From Qipengyuania spongiae (GTDB lineage Bacteria; Pseudomonadota; Alphaproteobacteria; Sphingomonadales; Sphingomonadaceae): a stretch of DNA of 64,000 nt. The notes below the pieces were generated by a model, which searched no databases, was not told the origin of the DNA, and was given only the letters and a program-made list of their open reading frames with translations. The DNA is taken from NCBI RefSeq assembly GCF_026168555.1, contig NZ_CP092471.1, positions 1,932,501-1,996,500 of the forward strand, written 5' to 3'. The stretch's first letter is position 1; every line of letters starts with the position of its first letter. Both the position numbers and the translations under genes were made by a program. Shown here piece after piece: positions 19,040 to 28,824 of the stretch.

Positions 19040-19082
19040 GGCGCCTCGCCCGTCGCTGGCCGGCCGCGCGCGTGTGACCTCA

Positions 19083-21506
19083 ATGATGGACAGCGACCTT
19101 CCGATATTCGCGGTCCTGCCCGACCTGCTCGGGGCCCTGCGCGAGCGGACTGGCGCGGTGCTCGTCGCTCCGCCGGGGGCGGGCAAGACGACCGCGGTCG
19201 CGCCGGCGCTGATCGGCGAGAGCTGGTGCGAAGGGCAGATCATCCTCACCTCGCCGCGCAGGGTGGCGGCGCGTGCGTCGGCGGAGCGAATGGCGGAAAT
19301 GCTCGGCGAAAAGCCGGGCGAGACGGTCGGCTACCTCACCCGCCTCGACAGCCGGACCTCAGCGAAGACCCGCATCCTCGTCATGACCGAAGCGATTTTC
19401 GTCAACCGCATCCTCGACGATCCCGAACTCGGCGGCGTTTGCGCCGTTCTGTTCGACGAGGCGCATGAGCGGCATCTCGACAGCGATCTCGGCCTCGCGC
19501 TCGCGCTGGAGACGCGCGCCGTGCTGCGCGAGGATTTGCGCGTGGTGGTCATGTCCGCGACGATCGACGGCGCGCGCTTTGCCCGGCTTCTGGGGCCGGA
19601 GACACCGGTGATCGAGAGCGCGGGCAGGGCGCATCCCCTGCGGATCGAATGGCTCGGTTCGCGGCCGGACCAGCGAATCGACGAGAGCGTGGCCGCCGCC
19701 ATCCTGACGGCATGGCGCGAGGAGGATGGCGACATTCTCGCCTTCCTTCCCGGCGTCGGCGAGATCGAGCGGGTGCGCGAGCGGCTGGAGGCGCGGCTGC
19801 CGGGCGTGCCGATCCTGCCGCTGCACGGTCAGGTCGAACCCGCAGCGCAGCGGCTGGCGATCCGGCGCGATGGCGATGGGCGTCGACGGATCGTGCTCGC
19901 CACCGCCATCGCCGAAACGTCGCTGACGCTCGACGGCGTCTCGGTGGTGGTCGACAGCGGCCTCTCTCGCCGCGCGGAATACGATCGGGCGGCGGGTACT
20001 ACGCATCTCGTGACAGAGCGCGCCAGTCAGGCCGCATCCGCCCAGCGTGCAGGCCGCGCGGCGCGGCAAGGGCCGGGCGTCGCCTATCGCCTGTGGGAGG
20101 AGGGCGGCCACAAGGGGCGCCCGCCCTACGATCCGCCCGAGATGGCCGTGGCCGACCTCTCGCCGCTGGTTCTGAAGGCGGCGCAGTGGGGCAGCCCGCC
20201 CGAGAGCCTGCCCTTCCTCGATCCCGCGCCCGAAGCCTCGCTGGCGGCGGCGCGCGGGCGGCTGGCGGCGCTCGGCGCGCTCGATGGCGATGATCGCCTG
20301 ACCGAAATCGGACGGAAGCTCGCACAATTGCCGCTTGATCCACGAGGCAGCGCGATGGTCCTGTTCGGAGCGCATTTCGAACAGGCGGAGCGCGCGGCAC
20401 GGCTCGCGCTGCTTTTGCAGGAGCGCAAGCTCGGCGGTCCCTCGGAGGATCTGGCAGCAAGGCTCGACCGCTGGAACGCGGACCGCTCGTCCCGCGCCGA
20501 AGCCTCGCGCAAGCTGGCGAAGGGCTGGGCCGTGCAGGCTGCGAAGCTGGTCGATCCCGAAGGCGCGCGCGATGTGCCGCTCGGCGCGATCCTTGCAGCC
20601 GGGAGTCCGGAATTCGTGGCGAAGCGCCGCGATGCGAGCGGCGAGGCGTGGCTGGCGGGGAGCGGACGCGGTTACGTGCTGGATCCGGCATCGCCTCTCG
20701 CGCGCAGCGAATTCCTTGTCATCGGAGATGCGCAGGGCCGGGCGAAAGGCGCGCGGATCACCGCTGCGCTTCCGCTCGAACGCAGCGAGGCCGAGGAATG
20801 GCTCGTCGATGCGATCGAGAGCCGAAGCACTATCGCGTGGAGCGAGGGCCGGGTGGTCGCCCGGCTCGAACGACGACTGGGCGCGATCCGTCTGGCCAGC
20901 GTCCCCGATCCAGCTCCCGATGTCGGCAAAGTGCGCGATCTCCTTCGCGATGCGGCGCTAGCGCAGATCGACGCGCTGTTACCCGCTGACCTACTGGCGC
21001 GGGCGCGGTTTACCGGCATCGATGCGCTGGAACCGGGCACCCTGCGCAAGAACGCGGAACTCTGGCTCGATCCCCTGCTCGAGAACCGTCGCGACCTCGA
21101 AATTCCGCGCGCCGCGCTGATCGAGGCGCTGCTGGGCCTGCTCGACTGGGACGCGAGGCAGCGGCTCGATCGGCTCGCCCCGCGCGACTTCGCCTCGCCC
21201 GCCGGAACATCCCACGCGATCGACTATACCGGCGACGATGCGCCCAGCGTCGAGGTGCGCGCGCAGGCGCTTTTCGGCCTCGACCGGCATCCGATGGTCG
21301 GCGATACCCCGCTGCTGCTCAAGCTGACGAGCCCGGCAGGACGCCCGGTGCAGGCGACGCGCGACCTGCCCGGTTTCTGGCGCGGCAGCTGGGCCGATGT
21401 GCGCAAGGACATGAAGGGCCGCTATCCCAAGCATCGCTGGCCCGAGGAACCCTGGGCCGAAAAGCCGAGTCTGAAGACGAAGAACGCCTTTCAACGCTCT
21501 CAGTAA
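19083..21506 (+). CDS. hrpB: ATP-dependent helicase HrpB
   Basis: 807 residues from the ATG at 19083 (a second ATG follows directly). It is a DEAH-box helicase: Walker A VAPPGAGKTTAVAP, motif II LFDEAHERHLDSD, motif III VVMSATIDG, motif V ATAIAETSLTLDGV and motif VI QRAGRAAR. The helicase-associated and HrpB C-terminal domains follow, ending near PGFWRGSWADVRKDMKGRYPKHRWPEEP, the family signature. Its cellular role is poorly known, with RNA remodelling or mRNA processing proposed. Length is normal (about 800). Confidence 0.95.
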   Translation: MMDSDLPIFAVLPDLLGALRERTGAVLVAPPGAGKTTAVAPALIGESWCEGQIILTSPRRVAARASAERMAEMLGEKPGETVGYLTRLDSRTSAKTRILVMTEAIFVNRILDDPELGGVCAVLFDEAHERHLDSDLGLALALETRAVLREDLRVVVMSATIDGARFARLLGPETPVIESAGRAHPLRIEWLGSRPDQRIDESVAAAILTAWREEDGDILAFLPGVGEIERVRERLEARLPGVPILPLHGQVEPAAQRLAIRRDGDGRRRIVLATAIAETSLTLDGVSVVVDSGLSRRAEYDRAAGTTHLVTERASQAASAQRAGRAARQGPGVAYRLWEEGGHKGRPPYDPPEMAVADLSPLVLKAAQWGSPPESLPFLDPAPEASLAAARGRLAALGALDGDDRLTEIGRKLAQLPLDPRGSAMVLFGAHFEQAERAARLALLLQERKLGGPSEDLAARLDRWNADRSSRAEASRKLAKGWAVQAAKLVDPEGARDVPLGAILAAGSPEFVAKRRDASGEAWLAGSGRGYVLDPASPLARSEFLVIGDAQGRAKGARITAALPLERSEAEEWLVDAIESRSTIAWSEGRVVARLERRLGAIRLASVPDPAPDVGKVRDLLRDAALAQIDALLPADLLARARFTGIDALEPGTLRKNAELWLDPLLENRRDLEIPRAALIEALLGLLDWDARQRLDRLAPRDFASPAGTSHAIDYTGDDAPSVEVRAQALFGLDRHPMVGDTPLLLKLTSPAGRPVQATRDLPGFWRGSWADVRKDMKGRYPKHRWPEEPWAEKPSLKTKNAFQRSQ

Positions 21507-21616
21507 TTGTCTACCGAGCCATGGCGAGGCAAGGGCGACCGCCCGCCCGAGCTTTTGCGAGGAAGCCAAGCGAGCCGAACGGCTCGCGCCCGGCGTTTGA
21601 GGGACTCGAACACGAA

Positions 21617-21895
21617 ATGACCGCGCGAATCTATCAGCGACCGAAATCGGCGATGCAGTCTGGCCGCGCCCGGACAGACGAGTGGGTGCTCGAATTCGAG
21701 CAGTCGGAGGCGCGGCGTGCCGATCCTCTCATGGGATGGACGGGCAGCGGCGATACGCAGGCGCAGGTCCAGCTCCGCTTCGAGAGCAAGGATGCCGCGA
21801 AGGCCTATGCCGAAAAGCACGGCATTGCCGCTCGTGTGCACGCGACTCCCCCGAAAACGCTGAAGCTTCAGGCCTACGCCGACAACTTTCGTTGA
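21617..21895 (+). CDS. NDUFS4-like complex I accessory subunit (ETC complex I family)
   Basis: 92 residues from MTARIYQRPKSAMQSGRA, preceded in frame by an unlikely 32-residue extension. The chain matches the 'ETC complex I subunit conserved region' family: WVLEFEQSEARRADPLMGWTGSGDT, then QVQLRFESKDAAKAYAEKHGI and a final LKLQAYADNF. In alphaproteobacteria and mitochondria this is the 18-kDa accessory subunit near the flavin module of NADH:quinone oxidoreductase. The nuo operon itself is elsewhere. It lies 110 bp after hrpB and 32 bp before the SRP RNA. Confidence 0.9.
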   Translation: MTARIYQRPKSAMQSGRARTDEWVLEFEQSEARRADPLMGWTGSGDTQAQVQLRFESKDAAKAYAEKHGIAARVHATPPKTLKLQAYADNFR

Positions 21896-21927
21896 TTTTC
21901 CTCTCCGGCCCCGCCATATGGCGCGTC

Positions 21928-22015
21928 GGGAGTCGGGTGGACGTTTGCGTTCGCTCACCGGGTCAGGTCCGGAAGGAAGCAGCCCAGGTGAATTGCGACG
22001 GGTCGCTCGGCTCCT
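21928..22015 (+). ncRNA. ffs: Signal recognition particle RNA (4.5S, bacterial small type)
   Basis: The invariant domain IV GGTCAGGTCCGGAAGGAAGCAGCC lies at 21961-21984 (quoted only as landmark GGTCAGG/GGAAGGAAGCAGCC). Outside it, GGGAGTCGGGTGG (from 21928) pairs with the segment ending GGTCGCTCGGCTCC (22001-22014) through Watson-Crick and G-U pairs, giving one long hairpin of about 87 nt. TTTT follows at 22015. It works with Ffh and FtsY (ftsY at 56.6 kb) in co-translational targeting. The ends are estimated from base pairing. Confidence 0.93.
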
Positions 22016-22065
22016 TTTCGATTCGCTCTCATGACTTTTGATCCCCCAGCCACTAGCTAGGGCGC

Positions 22066-23913
22066 ATGGGTGATTCACCGGACAGTTCCGACACGCTTCC
22101 CTGGGAAACGGACGATGCCGACGACAACGGCATCGCGGGACCGTCGGCCGCCGAACTCGAGGAAGCGGGTCAGTCCGCGCTGTTCGGCGGGGTCGAGCCT
22201 CCACGCCATCCCCAGCCGGAACCTCCCGCCGTCACTCCGGCCGAAACGCCACCTGCTAAGCCGTCCGCTTCTCCTCCGGAAGCCGCGCAGCCCTATCGCG
22301 TGCTGGCGCGCAAATACCGGCCGCAGACCTTTTCGGAGCTGATCGGACAGGATGCGATGGTCCGTACGCTGGCCAACGCCATCGCGCGCGACCGGCTGGC
22401 CCACGCCTTCTTGATGACCGGCGTGCGCGGAGTGGGTAAGACTTCGACCGCGCGGCTGATTGCCAAGGCGCTCAACTGCATCGGGCCTGACGGGAAGGGC
22501 GGCCCCACGATCGATCCCTGCGGGGTGTGCGAACCCTGCGTCGCCATTGCTGAAGGGCGCCATATCGACGTAATCGAGATGGACGCGGCCAGCCATACCG
22601 GCGTCGACGACGTGCGCGAGATCATCGAGGCGGTGCGCTATTCCGCCGTTTCCGCGCGCTACAAAATCTACATCATCGACGAAGTTCACATGCTGTCGCG
22701 CAATGCCTTCAATGCCTTGCTCAAGACGCTGGAGGAACCGCCCGCGCATGTGAAGTTCCTGTTCGCGACGACCGAGGTCGACAAGCTGCCGGTCACGGTG
22801 CTGAGCCGCACCCAGCGCTTCGACCTGCGCCGCATTCCGGTGGAACTGCTCGAGCGGCACTTCGCCGAAATCTGCGCGAAAGAAGGCGTCGAGGCCGAAG
22901 ACGAGGCGATCCATATCGTCGCAAACGCAGCGGAAGGATCGGTGCGCGACGGTCTCTCGATTCTCGATCAGGCGATCGCCCACGCCGACATGGGCGCCGA
23001 AGAAGAGGGCGGCAACAAGGTCACCGCCGAGCGGGTGCGCGACATGCTCGGCCTCGCCGACAAGGGCGCGCAACGGCGATTGCTCGGGCATCTGCTGGGC
23101 GGCGATGCGAAGGCCCTCCTCGCGGGAGTGGACGACCAGTACGCGCTCGGCGTCGAACCGCTCGCGATGATGCGCGCGCTGATGGACGTCACCCACCGCA
23201 TCACCGTGGCGCAGGTCGCCAATGGCGAGGCGGAGGGGACCTCGGCCGAAGAACGCGAGCAGATTTCACAATGGTCGCGCGAGCTCACTGCCGGGCAGCT
23301 CCACCGGCTGTGGCAATTGCTGCTGAAGGGGCACGAGGAAGTGCGCCAGGCGCCCGATCCGCTGGTCTCGGCCCGGATGGCGCTGCTCCGCGCGCTTCAC
23401 GCCGCCGACCTGCCCGATCCCGGAAAGCTGGCGAAGACGCTGGAGACGATCGCCGCCAACCCGCCGGTGCAGTCATCCTCCGCCGCCGGGGGTGGCGAGA
23501 GCACGACCGCCCAGGCAAGCCCCGCCGAAGCCTGGGCACAGCTGGTCGACAAGGTCGAGGCGGCGGGCCAGCATCTCGCCGCCAGCATCATGAAACTCCA
23601 GATCCGCCCGGTCTGGGTCGAGCCCGGCACGCTTCGCTACAGCCGTGATGCGAAATATCGGGACGATATCGGCCCGGTTCTGCGCGACGCGTTGCTCGCC
23701 GCCACGGGTATGCGCTGGGTGCTCGAAACCTCCGAGGCCGAAGCGGAACCCTCCATTGCGGAGCGCGAGCAGGAGGCGCGCGAGGCCGAGGAAACCGAAG
23801 CGCGCGAGCATCCGTTGGTGAAGGCGACGCTCGCCGCCTTTCCGGGTGCCGAGATCATCGAGGACAGCGACGCGCCGCCGACCGGCGAGCGCAAATGGAG
23901 ACGAAACGCATGA
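22066..23913 (+). CDS. dnaX: DNA polymerase III subunits gamma/tau
   Basis: 615 residues. About 75 N-terminal residues are acidic and disordered, an extension before the conserved YRVLARKYRPQTFSELIGQD. The AAA+ clamp-loader core has Walker A GVRGVGKTSTARL, a zinc module (C at LNCIGP, then PCGVCEPC), Walker B YIIDEVHMLS and the sensor segment LFATTEVDKLPVTVLSRTQRFD. The C-terminal region (LVDKVEAAGQHLAASIMKLQ...) is the tau part. It loads the sliding clamp in the replisome. Its TGA overlaps the ybaB ATG (ATGA). Confidence 0.97.
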   Translation: MGDSPDSSDTLPWETDDADDNGIAGPSAAELEEAGQSALFGGVEPPRHPQPEPPAVTPAETPPAKPSASPPEAAQPYRVLARKYRPQTFSELIGQDAMVRTLANAIARDRLAHAFLMTGVRGVGKTSTARLIAKALNCIGPDGKGGPTIDPCGVCEPCVAIAEGRHIDVIEMDAASHTGVDDVREIIEAVRYSAVSARYKIYIIDEVHMLSRNAFNALLKTLEEPPAHVKFLFATTEVDKLPVTVLSRTQRFDLRRIPVELLERHFAEICAKEGVEAEDEAIHIVANAAEGSVRDGLSILDQAIAHADMGAEEEGGNKVTAERVRDMLGLADKGAQRRLLGHLLGGDAKALLAGVDDQYALGVEPLAMMRALMDVTHRITVAQVANGEAEGTSAEEREQISQWSRELTAGQLHRLWQLLLKGHEEVRQAPDPLVSARMALLRALHAADLPDPGKLAKTLETIAANPPVQSSSAAGGGESTTAQASPAEAWAQLVDKVEAAGQHLAASIMKLQIRPVWVEPGTLRYSRDAKYRDDIGPVLRDALLAATGMRWVLETSEAEAEPSIAEREQEAREAEETEAREHPLVKATLAAFPGAEIIEDSDAPPTGERKWRRNA

Positions 23914-24245
23914 ACATGGAAGAAATGCTGGCGCAGGCGCAGAAGGCCGCCGAGACGATCCAGAGCCAGATGGGCGAGGCGCAGGCCAAGCTCGACAATA
24001 TCGAGGTCGAGGGCAATGCCGGCGGCGGCATCGTCAAGGTGCGCGCCACCGCGCGCGGCCGGATCATCGGCGTCCATATCGACGAGAGCCTGATGAAGCC
24101 CGAAGAAAAGCAGATGGTCGAGGATCTCGTCGCTGCCGCCTTCAACGATGCGCGCGACAAGGCTGATCGCAAGTCGGGCGAGGAAATGCAGAAGATACAG
24201 GGCGGGATGGGCCTGCCGCCAGGTTTCAAGCTGCCGGGCATGTAA
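23910..24245 (+). CDS. ybaB: YbaB/EbfC nucleoid-associated protein
   Basis: 111 residues from the ATG that overlaps the dnaX stop. The helix MNMEEMLAQAQKAAETIQSQM is followed by the central GGGIVKVRATARGRIIGVHID strand region and the C-terminal DARDKADRKSGEEMQKIQGGMGLPPGFKLPGM tail, the standard family layout. It binds DNA as a dimer. dnaX-ybaB is normally followed by recR; here a 2OG-Fe(II) oxygenase follows instead. Confidence 0.95.
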   Translation: MNMEEMLAQAQKAAETIQSQMGEAQAKLDNIEVEGNAGGGIVKVRATARGRIIGVHIDESLMKPEEKQMVEDLVAAAFNDARDKADRKSGEEMQKIQGGMGLPPGFKLPGM

Positions 24246-24272
24246 CTCGTGCTGCCGACCGGCCAGCGGAGC

Positions 24273-24890
24273 ATGAGCGCGGCGGATCCCGCACCCCACG
24301 GGATGCGCGACGCACGCTCGCTGGTCGGCCAACCGGTCGGCCTCGAATACGATTTCATCACCGAGGGCGAACGCAAGCAGCTGCTGCATTTCGCCCGCTC
24401 GCCCGATGCGCCGTGGGAAACCTATCTGCCGCCGACCAACGTGTGGCACGGGCGGATGATCAATCCCCGCTCCATGCCGCCCAAGACCTTGAAGCTCATG
24501 GAGAAGATCCGGCGGCGCACTGCGCGGCACATCGCCCGCCATTATTCCATCGAAGAGCCAATCTACGCCGATACGCTTCAGCTGGTGCGCTGGCGTCCGG
24601 GCGATGATCAGGTCGCCCATGCCGATTGTGAGGAACCGGACGGCCGGCCCAACCAGACGCCGTGGCGCGCCTTCGCCTCGATCATCTATCTGAACGAGGA
24701 ATATGAGGGCGGACAGATTTACTTTCCCAAGCTGGGCCTGAGGCCGGAGCTGAAGCCGCGCCTGCTCGCTTACTTTCCCTCCACTGCGGATTATCTCCAT
24801 GGCGTGGAGCCGATCACCTCGGGCATCCGCTACACGTTCAGCTGCTTCTACACCTTCGATCCGCGGCGGCGCGACGGGCACTCGGTGTAG
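24273..24890 (+). CDS. 2-oxoglutarate/Fe(II)-dependent oxygenase, prolyl 4-hydroxylase type
   Basis: 205 residues from the ATG at 24273; an in-frame GTG at 24249 is possible. The double-stranded beta-helix core has the metal HxD in DDQVAHADCEEP, the distal His in DYLHGVEPITSG and the 2OG-binding Arg in GIRYTFSCFYTF. FASIIYLNEEYEGGQIYFP is the conserved P4H strand. The DUF family 'putative 2OG-Fe(II) oxygenase, P4Hc' fits. Substrate unknown: a protein or small-molecule proline is possible. A second member of the superfamily is encoded at 46008-46643. Confidence 0.85.
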   Translation: MSAADPAPHGMRDARSLVGQPVGLEYDFITEGERKQLLHFARSPDAPWETYLPPTNVWHGRMINPRSMPPKTLKLMEKIRRRTARHIARHYSIEEPIYADTLQLVRWRPGDDQVAHADCEEPDGRPNQTPWRAFASIIYLNEEYEGGQIYFPKLGLRPELKPRLLAYFPSTADYLHGVEPITSGIRYTFSCFYTFDPRRRDGHSV

Positions 24891-24949
24891 CGGCTCTTGC
24901 CAGACCGGGCGGGTTGGTGCGACACTGCCGGGCAAGAGGAGATGATGCC

Positions 24950-25744
24950 ATGGCCACCATGATGAACGACAATGGAAGCGGATCGGACGCGGACATTCGC
25001 GCGCAGGTCAGCGACGAGGAATGGGCGGTCCGTGTCGATCTCGCCGCGGCATACCGGCTGGTGGCGCTTTACGGCTGGGACGACCTGATCTTCACGCATC
25101 TTTCGGCGCGGGTACCGGGGCCGGAGCATCATTTCCTCATCAACCCCTACGACATGATGTTCGAGGAGATCACCGCCTCCAGTCTTGTTAAGATCGACGT
25201 CGAGGGCCAGCCGGTCCTGGCGACGAGCCATCCGGTCAATCCGGCGGGCTTCACCATCCATTCGGCGCTGCACATGAATTGCGATGACGCGCATTCGGTG
25301 ATGCATCTGCACACGCCGAACGGCCAGGCGGTGAGCGCGATGGAATGGGGCCTGCTCGAACACACCCAGACCGGCATGATCGCGCGCAGCGACATTGCCT
25401 ATCACGACTACGAAGGCATCGCGACCGATCTGGAAGAACGCGAGCGGCTGGTCGAGGACATGGGCGACCGCCACGCCATGATCCTGCGCAATCACGGCAC
25501 GCTGGCGATCGGCAAGAGCGTGGGAGAATGCTTCCTGCGCCTCTATTTCATCGAGCGCGCCTGCGAAGCGCAGGTCAAGATGCTCAGCGCAGGCCGTGAG
25601 AACCTCAACAACCCGCCACAGGGCACACCGGAAAAAGTCAAGGCGCAGACCCCGCCCGCCGGCATCGGCATGGTCGCCAATGCGCTCGCCTGGCCCGCGC
25701 TTCTGAGAAAGCTCGACCGGATCGATCCCGGCTTCCGGGACTGA
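24950..25744 (+). CDS. Class II aldolase/adducin family protein
   Basis: 264 residues; AGAGGAG precedes the ATG by about 8 nt. The zinc site is visible as HSVMHLHTPNG (two His) and the later ILRNHGTLAIG His. LYGWDDLIFTHLSARVPG is the N-terminal motif. LYFIERACEAQVK closes the domain. Related proteins include fuculose-phosphate aldolase and adducin-like bacterial proteins of uncertain function; the family in proteobacteria is often annotated only as class II aldolase. Substrate unknown. It stands alone 105 bp upstream of lon. Confidence 0.88.
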   Translation: MATMMNDNGSGSDADIRAQVSDEEWAVRVDLAAAYRLVALYGWDDLIFTHLSARVPGPEHHFLINPYDMMFEEITASSLVKIDVEGQPVLATSHPVNPAGFTIHSALHMNCDDAHSVMHLHTPNGQAVSAMEWGLLEHTQTGMIARSDIAYHDYEGIATDLEERERLVEDMGDRHAMILRNHGTLAIGKSVGECFLRLYFIERACEAQVKMLSAGRENLNNPPQGTPEKVKAQTPPAGIGMVANALAWPALLRKLDRIDPGFRD

Positions 25745-25848
25745 CGGGAGCGATTGTCGGCTCGCACCTAGAGCGATAGCTTCTGCTTCCCACAGGCAAT
25801 CGCCGCGAGCCCGTTGCGCGCTGCCATGGTGCTTCCCATATTCGCGGC

Positions 25849-28248
25849 ATGACCGAGACACTTCCGCTTCTGCCCCTCCGTGATATCGTAGTTTTCCCCG
25901 GCATGGTCGTTCCGCTCTTCGTCGGGCGCGACAAGTCGGTGGCGGCGCTCGAGGCCGCAATGGAGGGGGACAAGGACATCTTCCTGCTCGCACAGCTCGA
26001 TCCGGGTTGCGACGATCCTGAGCGCGAGGATCTCTACGAGATGGGCGTCGTCGCCCAGGTCCTCCAGATGCTCAAACTGCCCGATGGCACGGTCCGCGTG
26101 CTGGTGGAGGGCAACAGCCGCGCCAGCCTCGACAGCCTCGAGGCGAAGGACGATTACGTTGCCGCTACGCTGACTGTCCGCGAGCCGGACACCGCCGCCG
26201 GGAGCGAGGTCACCGCGATGATGCGCCAGGTGATCGAGCAATTCGGCGAATACGCCAAGCTTAACAAGAAGCTGGGCGAGGGCGCGGCCGAGGAACTGGC
26301 CGAGATCGACGATGCCGGCGAACTCGCCGACACGATCGCCGCCGCGATCGCCGCAAAGGTCTCGGACAAGCAGACCCTGCTTAGCGAATTCGATCCGCTG
26401 AAGCGGCTCGAAATGGTCATGTCCTTCATGGACGGGGAACTGTCGGTCCTCCAGGTGGAGAAGAAGATTCGCGGTCGTGTTAAGCGCCAGATGGAGAAGA
26501 CCCAGCGCGAATATTACCTCAACGAGCAGTTGAAGGCGATCCAGAACGAGCTCGGCGATGGCGATGAGGACGGCGGTAACGAGATCGCCGAACTGACCGA
26601 GAAGATCGCCAAGACCAAGCTCAGCAAGGAAGCGCGCGCCAAGGCCGAGGGCGAGCTCAAGAAGCTCAAGGCGATGCAGCCGATGAGCGCAGAGGCGACC
26701 GTCATCCGCAACTATCTCGACGTGCTGCTTGGCCTGCCCTGGGGCAAGAAGAGCAAGGTCAAGAAGGACATAACCGAGGCGCAGGACGTCCTCGATGCCG
26801 ATCACTACGCGCTGGAAAAGGTGAAGGACCGGATCGTCGAATATCTTGCGGTGCAGGCGCGGACCAACAAGCTGAAGGGCCCGATCCTCTGCCTCGTCGG
26901 CCCGCCCGGCGTCGGCAAGACCAGCCTCGGCAAGTCGATCGCCCGCGCGACGGGCCGCGAATTCGTGCGCCAGTCGCTGGGCGGCGTGCGCGACGAGGCG
27001 GAAATCCGCGGTCATCGGCGCACCTATATCGGCTCGCTGCCGGGCAAGATCGTCACCAATCTGAAGAAGGCGGGCAAGAGCAATCCGCTCTTCCTGCTCG
27101 ACGAGATCGACAAGCTGGGCCAGGATTTCCGCGGCGACCCCGCCTCGGCTCTGCTGGAGGTCCTCGATCCCGAACAGAACGGCAAGTTCCAAGACCATTA
27201 TCTCGAGCTCGATCTCGACCTGTCCGACATCATGTTCGTGACCACCGCGAACAGCCTCAACCTGCCGCAACCGCTGCTCGACCGGATGGAGATCATCCGT
27301 CTCGAAGGCTACACCGAGGATGAGAAGGTCGAGATCGCGACCCGCCACTTGCTGCCGAAGCAGGTGAAGGATCACGGGCTGAAGAACGGCGAATTCGAGC
27401 TGACCGAAGAGGGCCTGCGCGATCTCATCCGCTACTACACGCGCGAGGCGGGTGTCCGCACGCTGGAGCGCGAGTTGGCGCGATTGGCACGCAAGTCGCT
27501 GCGGCGCATCCTCGAAGGCAAGGAAACGAGCGTGACTGTCACGCCCGACAACCTTTCCGATTTCGCCGGGGTGCGCAAGTTCAAGCACGGCATGGGCGAG
27601 GAAGAGGCTCAGATCGGCGCGGTCACCGGGCTTGCCTGGACCGAGGTCGGCGGCGAGCTGCTGACGATCGAGAGCGTTACGACGCCCGGCAAGGGCGAAG
27701 TCAAGACCACCGGCAAGCTGGGCGACGTGATGAACGAGAGCGTCGCCGCCGCTTTCAGCTTTGTAAAGGCGCGCGCCCCCCATTACGGGATCAAGCCGAG
27801 CATCTTCCAGCGCAAGAACATCCATATCCACCTGCCCGAAGGCGCGGTGCCCAAGGACGGGCCGAGCGCAGGCGTCGGCATGGTCACCTCGATCGTCTCG
27901 ACCCTTTCCGGCGTACCGGTGCGGCCCGATGTCGCGATGACCGGAGAGGTCACGCTGCGCGGCCGGGTGCTGGCGATCGGCGGTCTCAAGGAAAAGCTGC
28001 TCGCGGCACTGCGCGGAGGGATCAAGACGGTTCTGATTCCCGAGGAGAATGTGAAGGATCTCGCCGAGATACCTTCCAACGTAAAGGAGGGGCTGGAGAT
28101 CATTCCGGTTTCGCATGTCGACGAGGTGCTCGAGATCGCGCTGTCGACGCCGCTCGAAGCGATCGAATGGACCGAGGCGGACGATCTGGCGAGCCAGCCG
28201 GTATCGGTGGTCGCAGCATCGCAGGTGGCAACGCCGACGGCGCACTGA
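25849..28248 (+). CDS. lon: ATP-dependent protease La (Lon)
   Basis: 799 residues, LonA type. The N-terminal substrate domain starts [15 protein letters not shown]. The AAA+ core has Walker [15 protein letters not shown] and Walker [12 protein letters not shown]. The protease domain has the Ser-Lys dyad, S673 in [11 protein letters not shown] and K716 in [10 protein letters not shown], 43 residues apart as in E. coli. It degrades damaged and regulatory proteins in the cytoplasm. A clear heat-shock promoter was not identified in the 104 bp upstream. A long opposite-strand frame (849 codons) is a GC artefact. Confidence 0.98.
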   Translation: MTETLPLLPLRDIVVFPGMVVPLFVGRDKSVAALEAAMEGDKDIFLLAQLDPGCDDPEREDLYEMGVVAQVLQMLKLPDGTVRVLVEGNSRASLDSLEAKDDYVAATLTVREPDTAAGSEVTAMMRQVIEQFGEYAKLNKKLGEGAAEELAEIDDAGELADTIAAAIAAKVSDKQTLLSEFDPLKRLEMVMSFMDGELSVLQVEKKIRGRVKRQMEKTQREYYLNEQLKAIQNELGDGDEDGGNEIAELTEKIAKTKLSKEARAKAEGELKKLKAMQPMSAEATVIRNYLDVLLGLPWGKKSKVKKDITEAQDVLDADHYALEKVKDRIVEYLAVQARTNKLKGPILCLVGPPGVGKTSLGKSIARATGREFVRQSLGGVRDEAEIRGHRRTYIGSLPGKIVTNLKKAGKSNPLFLLDEIDKLGQDFRGDPASALLEVLDPEQNGKFQDHYLELDLDLSDIMFVTTANSLNLPQPLLDRMEIIRLEGYTEDEKVEIATRHLLPKQVKDHGLKNGEFELTEEGLRDLIRYYTREAGVRTLERELARLARKSLRRILEGKETSVTVTPDNLSDFAGVRKFKHGMGEEEAQIGAVTGLAWTEVGGELLTIESVTTPGKGEVKTTGKLGDVMNESVAAAFSFVKARAPHYGIKPSIFQRKNIHIHLPEGAVPKDGPSAGVGMVTSIVSTLSGVPVRPDVAMTGEVTLRGRVLAIGGLKEKLLAALRGGIKTVLIPEENVKDLAEIPSNVKEGLEIIPVSHVDEVLEIALSTPLEAIEWTEADDLASQPVSVVAASQVATPTAH

Positions 28249-28395
28249 CGCGACGCGGGCGGGCGCTCGGTCGCCTCGGAGCGGTTCGGGCATGATCATC
28301 GCAACGGTCGGCTGCAATTCGCGCGTCGGGCATCTGCGCCGAGGTTCGTTGACGTGATTTCGGCCAATTTCGCGCTGAACTACGCCGATTTCACT

Positions 28396-28424
28396 TTGAC
28401 ACCTCGGGCATCTCCGCCCAACTT
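28396..28424 (+). promoter_or_regulatory. Probable HU gene promoter
   Basis: TTGACA (28396-28401), a 17-bp spacer and CAACTT (28419-28424) lie about 65 bp before the HU start codon, in the 240-bp lon-HU gap. The -35 is perfect and the -10 is weak but of alphaproteobacterial type. The rest of the gap shows no gene. Confidence 0.4.
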
Positions 28425-28488
28425 GCCGCCCTTCCGCAGATCGATTCCCGATCGCCGATTCAAAAATTCCATGAGGGGACCCGAAATA

Positions 28489-28761
28489 ATGAACAAGAAC
28501 GACCTGATCAGCGCCGTCGCCGACACCAGCGGTCTTTCCAAGAACGATGCGTCGAGCGCCGTCGAGGCGGTGTTCGATTCGATCCAGAAGGCTCTTTCGA
28601 ATGGCGATGAAGTACGCTTGGTCGGCTTCGGCTCGTTCTCCGTGGCGAAGCGCAAGGCCTCGACCGGCCGCAATCCGCGTACCGGCGAACCGATGACGAT
28701 CAAGGCGTCGAATCAGCCCAAGTTCAAGGCCGGCAAGGGCCTCAAGGACGCGGTGAACTAA
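28489..28761 (+). CDS. hup: HU-family DNA-binding protein
   Basis: 90 residues from MNKNDLISAVADTSGLSK. The dimerisation helices are followed by GDEVRLVGFGSFSVAKRKA and the DNA-binding arm ASTGRNPRTGEPMTIKAS, ending FKAGKGLKDAVN. It bends and compacts DNA as a dimer. The order lon-hup is widely conserved. A strong terminator follows at 28785. Confidence 0.96.
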   Translation: MNKNDLISAVADTSGLSKNDASSAVEAVFDSIQKALSNGDEVRLVGFGSFSVAKRKASTGRNPRTGEPMTIKASNQPKFKAGKGLKDAVN

Positions 28762-28784
28762 ACCACGGTCTCATCGAAATAAGG

Positions 28785-28824
28785 CGCCGCCCGGTCCCAT
28801 CGGATCGGGCGGCGTTTTGTTTTT
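28785..28824 (+). terminator. Rho-independent terminator of the HU gene
   Basis: CGCCGCCCGGTCC (28785-28797) pairs over 13 positions, with one G-U, with GGATCGGGCGGCG (28802-28814) across a 4-nt loop. TTTTGTTTTT follows. It lies 24 bp after the HU stop and borders the stop codon of the convergent lipoprotein gene. Confidence 0.92.

Noticed and set aside
25768..28317. 849-codon open frame on the minus strand opposite lon
   Set aside because: It mirrors the lon coding frame in high-GC DNA, shows no family motif and overlaps lon completely. Similar long antisense frames at 1063-2052, 12012-13649 and 59271-61244 are rejected for the same reason.
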